Shown piece by piece: positions 1-6,163 of a DNA stretch of 11,427 nucleotides. Position numbers and translations under genes: made by a program. The DNA comes from an uncultured Chloroflexota bacterium (GTDB taxonomy: Bacteria > Chloroflexota > Anaerolineae > Aggregatilineales > Phototrophicaceae), in contig CALKIA010000125.1 of the NCBI GenBank assembly GCA_937988705.1, forward strand, positions 1 through 11,427, read 5' to 3'. How positions within the stretch are numbered: position 1 is the stretch's first letter; each line of letters begins with the position of its first letter. Below the pieces are notes generated by a model. It ran no database searches. It was not told the DNA's origin and was given only the letters and a program-made list of their open reading frames with translations.

Positions 1-74
1 TCATCGTCGCCAGCGTGGTCATTTTGCAGCTCCGGCCGCCGCCCGCGACCAAGACGGTTCCCGAACCGCTGTAA
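1..74 (+). CDS. C-terminal fragment of an unidentified, possibly membrane protein
   Basis: One reading frame is open from the window edge to a TAA at 72-74 and would encode about 23 residues. It begins with a hydrophobic run (IVASVVILQL) and ends in a proline-rich polar tail (RPPPATKTVPEPL). This pattern fits the last membrane helix and short cytoplasmic tail of an integral membrane protein. The fragment is too short to name a family. It could also be a chance open stretch, but the sequence after the stop changes at once to repeat-rich intergenic DNA, which supports a true gene end here. Confidence 0.45.
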   Translation, partial: IVASVVILQLRPPPATKTVPEPL

Positions 75-112
75 CGACAATCTAGGGTCCCTACCTAAAC
101 GTGTCTTTTCTC

Positions 113-156
113 GTAGGGACAACGCCCGCGTTGTCCGAGGCAGTCCTCGCCCCTAC
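113..156. repeat. Cloverleaf-like palindromic repeat (outer stem plus two inner hairpins)
   Basis: The outer arms GTAGGG (113-118) and CCCTAC (151-156) are complementary. Inside lies a perfect 9-bp hairpin GGACAACGC/GCGTTGTCC (117-125 and 128-136), followed by a short GAGG/CCTC hairpin (137-140 and 145-148). The outer stem and first hairpin share two G residues, so they cannot pair fully at the same time. The same architecture with different arm sequences recurs at 6351-6411 and 6481-6534. Confidence 0.7.
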
Positions 157-212
157 AAACGCTGTGATCTTTTCTTAAACCGCATCGTGGCGTCGGCTTT
201 TTGGTGAGCGGC

Positions 213-232
213 GGACGCGCCGTTGCGCGTCC
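213..232. repeat. Perfect 8-bp intergenic hairpin
   Basis: GGACGCGC (213-220) pairs perfectly with GCGCGTCC (225-232) around a CGTT loop. It starts with GGAC and ends with GTCC like the neighbouring palindromes but has different inner bases. There is no T-run after it, so it does not look like an intrinsic terminator. Confidence 0.6.
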
Positions 233-253
233 TTACACAAGCACGATTTTCTC

Positions 254-277
254 GTAGGGACAACGCCCACGTTGTCC
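254..277. repeat. Second copy of the GTAGGGACAACG hairpin
   Basis: This copies 113-136 almost exactly. GGACAACG (258-265) pairs with CGTTGTCC (270-277) around CCCA. The one difference (G at 128 against A at 269) removes the ninth base pair of the first copy. The preceding TTTTCTCGTAGGGAC stretch is shared by both copies, so the repeated unit extends past the palindrome on the left. Confidence 0.65.
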
Positions 278-286
278 GTTGGCGGC

Positions 287-473
287 GGACGAGGCAGGAA
301 GCTATTTCAGAATCGGCAATCTGCACATTCACCCCACCCCCAGCCCCTCCCCGAATTCAGGGAGGGGAGCAAGATCCCCCTCTCCCCGCTTGCGTGCTGA
401 GGAGAGGGGCAAGGGGGTGAGGGATCGTGTGTAGGTAGTTTCAATAATTCTGAAATACGCTCGGGCCTCGTCC
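287..473. mobile_element. MITE-like non-coding element, copy 1
   Basis: The core runs from 303 to 457 and is bounded by perfect 11-bp terminal inverted repeats, TATTTCAGAAT (303-313) and ATTCTGAAATA (447-457). After a poorly matched 7-base step the symmetry resumes with GGACGAGGC (287-295) and GCCTCGTCC (465-473). Inside are two strong hairpins, CCCCTCCC/GGGAGGGG (344-351 and 360-367) and CCCCTCTCC/GGAGAGGGG (377-385 and 401-409). No transposase is encoded. A second copy in the same orientation lies at 4807-4981; the first 50 bases of the two cores are identical. No clear target-site duplication is visible, so mobility is inferred from the inverted repeats and copy number alone. Confidence 0.65.
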
Positions 474-550
474 TTACATACCCCCGTTTTGCACGCTTTA
501 ACCGCCTCATTCCCCCTCAATTCGCTCTCTTACGAATTTTATACAGAGTG

Positions 551-579
551 TTTACGTCATTCCGATCTGACCTTTTTAT
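551..579 (+). promoter_or_regulatory. Candidate hsp20 promoter
   Basis: TTTACG (551-556) and TTTTAT (574-579) each match four of six bases of the housekeeping -35 and -10 consensus, with 17 bases between them. They lie in the AT-rich stretch just before the gene. The match is weak, and stress control by another sigma factor cannot be excluded. Confidence 0.3.
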
Positions 580-626
580 CTTAGAAGCATGATGAAGTTT
601 CAGTTCTGAGTTGGAGGGAATGAGAA

Positions 627-1094
627 ATGGCAAACACAATGACTCGTTGGAATCCGTTCCGTGAACTGGCGGCGATGCAGAGCGCGATGGATCGCTTGTT
701 TGACGATTGGCGTCCCTATATGGAAGAGGGGCGCGTGGTCGGCAACCTGCTGGCGATTGACGCGCACGAAGACGAAAAGAGCTACGTCATCACCACGGAA
801 CTCCCCGGCGTGAAGTCGGAGAACATCAACATTCGGCAGGAGGGTGAATACCTGCTGATCGATGCGGAAATTCCGGAAACCACTGTCGAACGTGAAGGGC
901 AGCGATCGCTGATCAAGGAACGCCGCTACGGTCGCTTCACCCGGCGTCTGCGTTTGCCGCAGAACGTCGACTTTGCGAAGTCGGAAGCCAATTACGAAGA
1001 CGGCGTGCTGACGCTCACACTGCCGAAGGCGGAACAGGCGCAGCCGCGGGTCATTCAGGTGAAGAGCAAGGCCCCGAACGGCAATCTCAACTAA
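627..1094 (+). CDS. hsp20: Small heat-shock protein, Hsp20/alpha-crystallin family
   Basis: An ATP-independent cytoplasmic chaperone that holds unfolding proteins for later refolding (family knowledge). The 155-residue length is typical. The N-terminal arm has the familiar WNPFRELAAMQSAMDRLFDD pattern (about residues 8-27). The alpha-crystallin domain spans about 43-134, with ELPGV (58-62), the RRYGRFTRRLRLP stretch (99-111) and the GVLTLTLPK signature (126-134). A C-terminal V-x-V motif (VIQV, 142-145) corresponds to the I-x-I tail that drives oligomer assembly. The start is supported by GGAGGG at 613-618, eight bases upstream. It is a single-gene unit, separated from the upstream gene by repeats and closed by the terminator at 1101-1138. 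Confidence 0.95.
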   Translation: MANTMTRWNPFRELAAMQSAMDRLFDDWRPYMEEGRVVGNLLAIDAHEDEKSYVITTELPGVKSENINIRQEGEYLLIDAEIPETTVEREGQRSLIKERRYGRFTRRLRLPQNVDFAKSEANYEDGVLTLTLPKAEQAQPRVIQVKSKAPNGNLN

Positions 1095-1100
1095 ACCTCA

Positions 1101-1138
1101 AAAAAGGCGGCGATCCCCACCGGGATCGCCGCCTTTTT
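1101..1138. terminator. Bidirectional intrinsic terminator between hsp20 and xylB
   Basis: GGCGGCGATCCC (1106-1117) and GGGATCGCCGCC (1122-1133) form a perfect 12-bp stem with a CACC loop. Five A residues precede it and five T residues follow it, so a U-run is produced on both strands. It starts 6 bases after the hsp20 stop and lies 9 bases beyond the xylB stop, and should end transcription of both convergent units. Confidence 0.93.
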
Positions 1139-1147
1139 GATTCCAAG

Positions 1148-2647
1148 CTATTCCAGCGCTGAGAGCTGATGGAAGCTGTCTTTCAGACGCGGGTACAACG
1201 CCTGATATTCCCGGTACAGACTTTCATAATGCGCGTGCCGGGTTGCGTCCGGTTCGGTGATGGCGCCGTAGCGCGCGGTGGACGCGGCCTCCTGCGCATT
1301 CGCGTAGACCCCGGCGCTGATCCCGCCGAGCAGCGCTGCGCCAATCCCCGTCAATTCAGTGAGCAGGCTGCGCTGGAGGGGCACGCCGAACACATCGGCG
1401 AGGATGTGCCGCCACACATCGCTGTCCGCGCCGCCGCCCGCCGCAATCACCCGCTCGGCTTGTCCGCCGAGGCTCAAACTGATGTCGAGGGCTTCGTGCA
1501 TGGCGAAGGCCACGCCTTCCATGATCGCCCGCGCCATGTGCCCACGTCCGTGATAATGCGTCAGACCGATGAACCCACCGCGCGCGTAGGCGTCCATGTG
1601 CGGCGTGCGTTCGCCGGAGAGGTAGGGCAGGAAGAGCAAACCATTTGCGCCTGCGGGCACCCGTTCGGCGGCGGCGCTCAGCGACGGATAGTCTGTGCCG
1701 AGCAGATCGCGCAGCCAACGCAGGGACAGCCCCGCCGATAGGATCGCGCCGAGTACATACCACATGCCCGGCACAGCGTGATTGAACACATGCAGGCGCG
1801 GATCGGTTTTCAGCGTGAGCGTGCCATTGGCGGAGGGCATAATCGGCGTGAAAACCTGCCCGCCGCTGCCAATCGTCACGGAAGCCTGACCGGGCGCAAT
1901 AATGCCGTTGGCTAACCCCTGCGCGGGTTGATCGGCGCTGCCCGCCGCCACGGGGATGCCCGCCTTCAAGCCGAGCGTTTCGGCCGCCTGGACCGTGAGC
2001 CGTCCCGCGAGCGCTGAGGATTCCAGTGCGCTGGGGAAGAGGCCGCGCGGTAGTCCGAGTTCGTGGATGATCTGCGCCGACCACGTTTTGAGCAGCACGT
2101 CGAATAAGCCGGTCGCCGCCGCGTCGCTGATGTCCGTCGCGATTTCCCCGGTGAGTTTGAGCCGCACATAATCTTTCGGCAGTACGACCGCACGGGCGGT
2201 TTCCAGCGGCCGCGGATCGTATTTTTGCATCCACGAAAGCGTTGAAATCATGAACCCGGCGGCGGGCAGCGTCCCGGCGATGTGCGCGAGGTTTTCCGCC
2301 CCGAACCGCTCGATGAGCGCGGCGGTTTCGGCGGCGCTGCGCTGATCGGCCCAGATGATCGCATTGCCAATGGGCGCGGCGTTCGCATCCAACAGCGTAA
2401 CGCCGTGCATTTGCCCGCATAAGCCGATGGCCTGCACGTCTTCGGGTTTGATTCCGGCGCTGTTCATGGCCTTGCGCACGGCGAAGACCGCGCCATTCCA
2501 CCAATCCTCCGGGTTCTGTTCGGCGCGGTCTGGTGCCGGGTGATGGATCGGATATTCGTGGGCGGCGGTCGCCAGCAGGCGCGCGCCGTCCGGGTCGAAC
2601 AGAATTGCTTTGACGCTCGAAGTTCCAACATCAATGCCTAATAACAT
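1148..2647 (-). CDS. xylB: Xylulokinase (FGGY-family carbohydrate kinase)
   Basis: Phosphorylates D-xylulose with ATP to D-xylulose 5-phosphate, the entry to the pentose phosphate pathway. The 499 residues are close to the usual 480-500. The N-terminal GIDVGTSSVKA (4-14) is the FGGY phosphate-binding loop. GQMHG (78-82) is characteristic of xylulokinases rather than glycerol or gluconate kinases. D239 in GSADQPAQG is the likely catalytic base by comparison with E. coli XylB. PYLSGERTPHMDAYARG (341-357) is a XylB-like block, and AAGGGADSDVW (402-412) is the C-terminal nucleotide-binding loop. AGGAG (CTCCT on the + strand, 2654-2658) six bases upstream supports the start. It follows the tandem binding-protein gene by 56 bases on the same strand, so the two are likely co-transcribed. 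The exact ketose could differ from xylulose. Confidence 0.92.
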   Translation of the reverse strand: MLLGIDVGTSSVKAILFDPDGARLLATAAHEYPIHHPAPDRAEQNPEDWWNGAVFAVRKAMNSAGIKPEDVQAIGLCGQMHGVTLLDANAAPIGNAIIWADQRSAAETAALIERFGAENLAHIAGTLPAAGFMISTLSWMQKYDPRPLETARAVVLPKDYVRLKLTGEIATDISDAAATGLFDVLLKTWSAQIIHELGLPRGLFPSALESSALAGRLTVQAAETLGLKAGIPVAAGSADQPAQGLANGIIAPGQASVTIGSGGQVFTPIMPSANGTLTLKTDPRLHVFNHAVPGMWYVLGAILSAGLSLRWLRDLLGTDYPSLSAAAERVPAGANGLLFLPYLSGERTPHMDAYARGGFIGLTHYHGRGHMARAIMEGVAFAMHEALDISLSLGGQAERVIAAGGGADSDVWRHILADVFGVPLQRSLLTELTGIGAALLGGISAGVYANAQEAASTARYGAITEPDATRHAHYESLYREYQALYPRLKDSFHQLSALE

Positions 2648-2703
2648 CCCTAGCTCCTGAGTTCAGTGTGAAACCGCTGCGGCGGCTCTGAGTCGCTATG
2701 CGG

Positions 2704-4527
2704 TCAAGGTGATCGATTCTCCAGATTTTCGGCGGTGAGCATGACCACAGGCGCTTCAATATAGGGCGCGACCGGCCGCCCCTCGATTACCTTGATCAGC
2801 GCTTCCACCGCCAGATACGCCATTTCGTCGGGGTACTGCGCGACCGTCCCTGCCAACCGCCCCGCCCGCACTGCGTCCAACGCTTCAGGGATGGCATCCA
2901 CGCTCACGACCAGCACTTCATCCGCGCGCCCAGCCGCTTCGAGCGCTTCGAGCGCGCCTAATCCCATCACGTCATTGGCCGCGAAGATTGCGCGTAAATT
3001 GGGATGATTGGGCAGCAGGTTGGTGACCGTGTCGTAGGCGCGGGTGCGCTCCCAATCGGCGGGCTGGCTGGCGACGATAATCAACCCACCACGCATCGCG
3101 CCTTCGGTGAACCCGCGCACGCGGTCGATGCTGCTGGTGGTGCCCGCCGCCCCATCGATCACGGCGACTTCCGACTCCGGCTCGACGCGGCTCAGGATCA
3201 GATCCGCTGCCAGCGCTCCCGCCTGCACATTATTGGAAGCGATCTGCGCCGCCAGATCGATGCCCATCAGGGCGTCCGCCGGGATCAGTTCGTCAACGTT
3301 GACGAGGGGCATGTGCGCCGCACTGGCGGCGCTCAGCGCCGCGTTGAGGCTGCTCGCGCGGAAGGGCGTCACCGCCAGCCCGCTGAAGCCGCCTTCGGTG
3401 AGCCACGTTTCGAGGATGCGGAGCTGTTGCTCGGCGGCATCTTCGGTCGGCGTGCTGCCAATCACGACTTCGATGCCAAAATCGGTCGCGGCGCGGCGAT
3501 AGCCGTCCGCCATCGTCAGGAAAAACGGATTGGATTCGTTCTTGATGAGTGCGCCAATCCGCAGCGCGCCGATCTGTGGATCGCCCAGACGGCTGCCCGC
3601 AGTCGCGACGTTCTGCGCGGTGATCATTTCAACTGGCGCTTCAATCTGCGGTGCGACCGGGCGTCCAGCGATCACTTTGAGCGCGGCTTCCACCGCAAGA
3701 ATGGCCATTTCGTCAGGGTATTGGGCAACCGTGCCCGCTAACCGTCCCGCGCTGACCGCCGCCAATGCCTCGGGGATGGCATCGACGCTGGCGACCAGCA
3801 CCTGATCGGACAAGCCCGCATCCTCGATGGCTTCGATAGCGCCGAGTCCCATCACATCATTCGCGGCGAAGATTGCGCGCACGTCGGGATAGCTTTGCAG
3901 GATGTTCGCGGCGACATCGTAGGCTTGCGCCCGATCCCAGTTGGCCGGTTGACTGGCAACCACGTTCAGCCGCCCGAACAAGGCGCCTTCGGTGAAGCCG
4001 CGCACGCGGTCGATGCTGCTGGTCGTGCCGGGCGCCCCTTCAATCACGGCGACCGGATCGCCGGGGGCGAGAAAGTCGAGGAACAGATCGGCGGCCAGTG
4101 CCCCCGCCCGCACGTTATTCGAGGCGACTTGGGCTGCGAGGTTGATACCCGCCTGACCATCGGCGGGGATCAGCTCATCAACGTTAAGGATCGGAATACC
4201 CTGCTCGCTGGCACGGCGCAAGGCGCTGTTGAGGCTGGTGGCTCGGAAGGGCGTCACGATGAGCGCATCGAAACCGCCCTCGTTGAGCCACGTTTCGAGC
4301 AGCGCCAATTGTTCGTCGGCGGAGTCTTCGGTCGGTGTGCTGCCGATGACAATGTCGACACCGTAGCGGGCGGCGGCAAAGCGATAACCGTCGGCCATGG
4401 TTAGGAAAAAGGGATTGGACTCGTTCTTGATGAGCGCACCAATGCGCAAGGCTGGTTGAGCGGTGAGGGGGGCAGCGCAGAGGCACAACATAAAACACAG
4501 AAGCAGGCTAAACCGTTGCTTTTTCAT
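2704..4527 (-). CDS. Secreted sugar-binding protein with two tandem RbsB-like modules
   Basis: The 607-residue product has a Sec signal peptide (about 1-23) and two complete type-I periplasmic-binding-protein modules (Peripla_BP_4, ribose/allose/xylose class). Module A (26-306) and module B (321-601) align without a gap at a constant offset of 295 residues; by hand count 204 of 281 positions are identical (about 73%). The linker is about 14 residues (307-320). Nearly all pocket residues of E. coli RbsB have counterparts in both: N38, F40, F41, D117, R174, W197 (Phe in RbsB), N223, D249 and Q269, and N333, F335, F336, D412, R469, W492, N518, D544 and Q564. RbsB Arg90 is Glu in both (E118, E413), so the ligand may not be ribose. 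The cysteines at 11, 15 and 17 do not form a standard lipobox. The start at 4527 is chosen because a signal peptide begins there (MKKQRFSLLL); the longer frame from 4638 crosses the promoter. Ribosome-site match is weak (AAGG, 12 bases upstream). Single-module relatives are about 320 residues. No permease is adjacent. Confidence 0.88.
   Translation of the reverse strand: MKKQRFSLLLCFMLCLCAAPLTAQPALRIGALIKNESNPFFLTMADGYRFAAARYGVDIVIGSTPTEDSADEQLALLETWLNEGGFDALIVTPFRATSLNSALRRASEQGIPILNVDELIPADGQAGINLAAQVASNNVRAGALAADLFLDFLAPGDPVAVIEGAPGTTSSIDRVRGFTEGALFGRLNVVASQPANWDRAQAYDVAANILQSYPDVRAIFAANDVMGLGAIEAIEDAGLSDQVLVASVDAIPEALAAVSAGRLAGTVAQYPDEMAILAVEAALKVIAGRPVAPQIEAPVEMITAQNVATAGSRLGDPQIGALRIGALIKNESNPFFLTMADGYRRAATDFGIEVVIGSTPTEDAAEQQLRILETWLTEGGFSGLAVTPFRASSLNAALSAASAAHMPLVNVDELIPADALMGIDLAAQIASNNVQAGALAADLILSRVEPESEVAVIDGAAGTTSSIDRVRGFTEGAMRGGLIIVASQPADWERTRAYDTVTNLLPNHPNLRAIFAANDVMGLGALEALEAAGRADEVLVVSVDAIPEALDAVRAGRLAGTVAQYPDEMAYLAVEALIKVIEGRPVAPYIEAPVVMLTAENLENRSP
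2725..3567 (-). repeat. Second module of the binding-protein gene (intragenic repeat, copy B)
   Basis: Encodes residues 321-601 of the tandem binding protein. It repeats copy A (3610-4452) with an 885-base period and no insertion or deletion. Differences cluster at predicted surface positions, while the ligand-pocket motifs NPFF, NVDELIPAD, GTTSSIDRVRGF, FAANDVMGLGA and VAQYPDEMA are identical. Confidence 0.9.
3610..4452 (-). repeat. First module of the binding-protein gene (intragenic repeat, copy A)
   Basis: Encodes residues 26-306, directly after the signal peptide. The junction with copy B falls in a short Gly/Ser/Pro-containing linker. Identity to copy B of about 73% at protein level shows an old, diverged in-gene duplication rather than a recent or assembly-made one. 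Confidence 0.9.
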
Positions 4528-4545
4528 GTTTGCATCACGCCTTAC

Positions 4546-4566
4546 TTGAAATATTAACTCTTTCAA
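4546..4566 (-). promoter_or_regulatory. Candidate operator of the sugar unit
   Basis: TTGAAA (4546-4551) and TTTCAA (4561-4566) form an inverted repeat separated by nine bases. It lies immediately downstream of the candidate -10 box and 18 bases upstream of the binding-protein start, where a bound repressor would block transcription. The LacI-family gene next door is the obvious candidate binder. A related TTGAAA-N5-TTTAAA lies in front of that gene. The nine-base spacing is wider than most LacI-family operators, so the assignment is tentative. Confidence 0.35.
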
Positions 4567-4594
4567 ATTATCTACATGAAGTCGTGATCGGCAA
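4567..4594 (-). promoter_or_regulatory. Candidate promoter of the binding protein-xylB unit
   Basis: On the minus strand, GATAAT (4567-4572, five of six bases of the -10 consensus) is preceded by TTGCCG (4589-4594, four of six of the -35) at a 16-base spacing. The position, about 40 bases upstream of the start codon and abutting the inverted repeat, fits a repressible promoter. Confidence 0.4.
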
Positions 4595-4773
4595 ATTGAG
4601 ATACCCTCTGGCCGACTCGTCATACGCCGGGTGTCCAATCAACCCATCACCCGCTGGGCTGCGCAAGCTGTCTTTCTCCGATGCAAACGTGACGTGGGGA
4701 GAAATGACGGCTGCGGCTGTCGCCCAACCCCGAATTCGCTCAGGGGGCAACACTTGGTATCCAAAACGCTTGT

Positions 4774-4799
4774 GTAGGGGCGGGACTTGTCCCGCCTAC
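4774..4799. repeat. GTAG-flanked palindrome next to MITE-like copy 2
   Basis: GGCGGGAC (4779-4786) pairs perfectly with GTCCCGCC (4789-4796) around TT, and the outer GTA (4774-4776) and TAC (4797-4799) extend it past a two-G bulge. The format (GTAGGG outside, variable palindrome inside) matches the hairpins at 113-156 and 254-277 with a different inner sequence. Confidence 0.6.
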
Positions 4800-4806
4800 C
4801 TTAACG

Positions 4807-4981
4807 GGCGAGGCTTGAAGCTATTTCAGAATCGGCAATCTGCACATTCACCCCACCCCCAGCCCCTCCCCAAATTCGGGGAGGGGAGACAGATTCCCCC
4901 GCTCCTCGCTTGCGTGGGCTAGGGGGTGAGGGATCGTGTGTGGGTAGTTTCAACAATTCTGAAATACGCTCTTGCCTCGCC
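4807..4981. mobile_element. MITE-like non-coding element, copy 2
   Basis: The core spans 4822-4966 (145 bases) with the same perfect 11-bp terminal inverted repeats as copy 1 (TATTTCAGAAT at 4822-4832, ATTCTGAAATA at 4956-4966). Outer arms GGCGAGGC (4807-4814) and GCCTCGCC (4974-4981) differ from copy 1 by one base, and that change is matched on both sides. The first 50 core bases are identical to copy 1. The second internal hairpin is shortened and disrupted here, explaining the ten-base length difference. Orientation is the same as copy 1. Confidence 0.65.
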
Positions 4982-5084
4982 TCTACATTACGTTTGCTTG
5001 TTGGTACTGTCGCTCCGCTCTGAATTCGGAGGGGACGGAGGTAAGGTCCAGGTCACGCAGAAGCGCGGCCTCTCCACTACTGCT

Positions 5085-6092
5085 CTACGACGCCGCCCGT
5101 GCGGTCGAGTTGCGCACGATGAGCTGCGTCGGCAGCGTGACCGTTTGCTCTTCCGGTTGTTCGCTGCTCAGGTGCGTCAGCAGCAGATGGGCGGCCGTCG
5201 CCCCCATTTCATAGATCGGCTGGGCGACGGTCGTCAGCGCAGGAATGCTGTGCGCCGCCAGCGGAATATCGTCAAAACCCACGACTGACAGATCACCGGG
5301 GAGATGGAGCTTGTGTTCGGCGGCCGCGTGCAGCACTCCGACCGCTGTCACATCGGTGAGCGCGAAAATCGCGGTGGGGCGGTGGGGATCGCGCAGCAGT
5401 TGATTCGCGACCTGATACCCGTTGTCGAATTCCTTCTGCTCGCTCATGATTAAGTCGGCTTCGGAGTAGGCTAAACCCATTTCTTTGTAGCCGAGTTTGA
5501 CGCCACGGATGCGCTCATCGATCGCCTGACTGTAACCGGGGCCGCCGATAATGGCGATCCGCCGGTGCCCCAGTTCCAGCAGATGGCGAATCGCTTGCCG
5601 TCCGCCATCGACGTTATCGCACAGCACGCGGTTCACCTGGACGCCGGGGATGTCGCGGTCGACGAGCACGGCGGGCACAAGGCCATTGATCAGGCGGTTC
5701 ATGTTGTCGGTGCTGCGCCCGGTCGGCACGATGATCACGCCATCTACGCGCTGCCGCAGCAGCATGTCAACGTAAGCTGCCTCTTTCTCGGTGTCCTCTT
5801 CCGAGCTGCAAATGAGCGTTTTATAGTCGTTAGCGAACAAAGTCTTTTCGATGGCGAAAGCCAGCGTGCTGAAGAATGGTTGGTTCAATTGGGGCAGCAT
5901 CACGCCGATCGTCAGCGTTTCCTGCCGCCGAAGTGATCGGGCGAGGGCGCTGGGTTTGTAGTTGAGCGCATTCATGGCTTTCTCGACGCGCTCGCGCAAA
6001 TCTGCGCTGACATACCCGGTATTATTGACCACCCGCGATACGGTGGCAACAGACACCCTTGCGTGATCCGCTACCTGTTTGATGGTTGCCAT
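5085..6092 (-). CDS. LacI-family transcriptional regulator
   Basis: A sugar-responsive DNA-binding repressor of 335 residues, the normal length. The N-terminal helix-turn-helix (residues 2-27) reads TIKQVADHARVSVATVSRVV, the LacI signature. The hinge helix motif PSALARSLRR follows at about 47-56. The effector domain (about 60-330) is a type-I binding-protein fold with GVMLPQLNQPFF, DGVIIVPT, VDRDIPG, HLLELGHRRIAIIGGP and the C-terminal VVGFDDIPLAAHSIPALTTVAQP block. An AGAGG ten bases upstream of the ATG supports the start. Its position just upstream of the binding protein and xylulokinase, on the same strand, suggests that it controls them, with a pentose or derivative as the effector. The 557-base gap with a MITE-like element suggests separate transcription. 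The ligand cannot be read from the sequence. Confidence 0.93.
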   Translation of the reverse strand: MATIKQVADHARVSVATVSRVVNNTGYVSADLRERVEKAMNALNYKPSALARSLRRQETLTIGVMLPQLNQPFFSTLAFAIEKTLFANDYKTLICSSEEDTEKEAAYVDMLLRQRVDGVIIVPTGRSTDNMNRLINGLVPAVLVDRDIPGVQVNRVLCDNVDGGRQAIRHLLELGHRRIAIIGGPGYSQAIDERIRGVKLGYKEMGLAYSEADLIMSEQKEFDNGYQVANQLLRDPHRPTAIFALTDVTAVGVLHAAAEHKLHLPGDLSVVGFDDIPLAAHSIPALTTVAQPIYEMGATAAHLLLTHLSSEQPEEQTVTLPTQLIVRNSTARAAS

Positions 6093-6127
6093 GGTCGTTT
6101 TGCCTCTGAAATAAAAGCAACAATATC

Positions 6128-6144
6128 TTGAAAAGCAGTTTAAA
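6128..6144 (-). promoter_or_regulatory. Imperfect inverted repeat upstream of the LacI gene
   Basis: TTGAAA (6128-6133) and TTTAAA (6139-6144) form an imperfect palindrome with five bases between, 36 bases upstream of the regulator's start. One half-site equals the TTGAAA of the candidate operator at 4546-4566, which would fit autoregulation. AT-rich chance symmetry is a real alternative. Confidence 0.25.
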
Positions 6145-6163
6145 TAGTTAGGAGGTCGATGAT

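Larger units (their letters stand above)
75..626. other. Repeat-rich intergenic region upstream of hsp20
   Basis: About 550 bases with no credible gene; the short open frames overlap repeats and resemble no protein family. The region holds a small palindrome TAGGGTCCCTA at 83-93, a cloverleaf-like repeat at 113-156, two further hairpins at 213-232 and 258-277, a MITE-like element at 287-473, and an AT-richer stretch from about 530 that probably carries the hsp20 promoter. No CIRCE-type operator (TTAGCACTC-N9-GAGTGCTAA) is visible. Confidence 0.7.
4595..5084. other. Intergenic spacer between the sugar unit and the LacI gene
   Basis: No credible gene. A + strand open frame (4530-4922) runs straight through a promoter, a hairpin and the MITE-like repeat and is rejected. 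Contents are an unremarkable stretch to about 4770, a palindrome at 4774-4799, MITE-like copy 2 at 4807-4981, and a stretch without obvious structure from there to the regulator's stop codon. No T-tailed terminator for the LacI gene is visible. Confidence 0.6.

Noticed and set aside
287..473. CRISPR array or IS element
   Set aside because: The palindromes are not regularly spaced with unique spacers, and there is no transposase or cas gene in the window.
223..510. Short open frames over the first MITE-like repeat on both strands
   Set aside because: They are made of repeat sequence (proline-rich translations of C-runs) and are not preserved in the second copy.
1356..2504. A 382-codon open frame antisense-shifted inside xylB
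   Set aside because: It is on the same strand as xylB in another frame, rich in Arg, Ala and His as expected for a GC-rich shadow frame, and has no family resemblance.
3004..3741. A 245-codon + strand open frame opposite the tandem binding protein
   Set aside because: It mirrors the coding strand; a similar opposite frame appears at 3895-4404 because the gene is duplicated. No domain is recognisable.
4528..4638. A 37-codon N-terminal extension of the tandem binding protein from an ATG at 4638
   Set aside because: It would bury the signal peptide inside the protein and overlap the candidate promoter and operator; MKKQRFSLLL at 4527 is a normal signal-peptide start.
4530..4922. A 130-codon + strand open frame in the spacer before the LacI gene
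   Set aside because: It runs through a promoter, a palindrome and the MITE-like repeat, has no ribosome site and no recognisable protein features.
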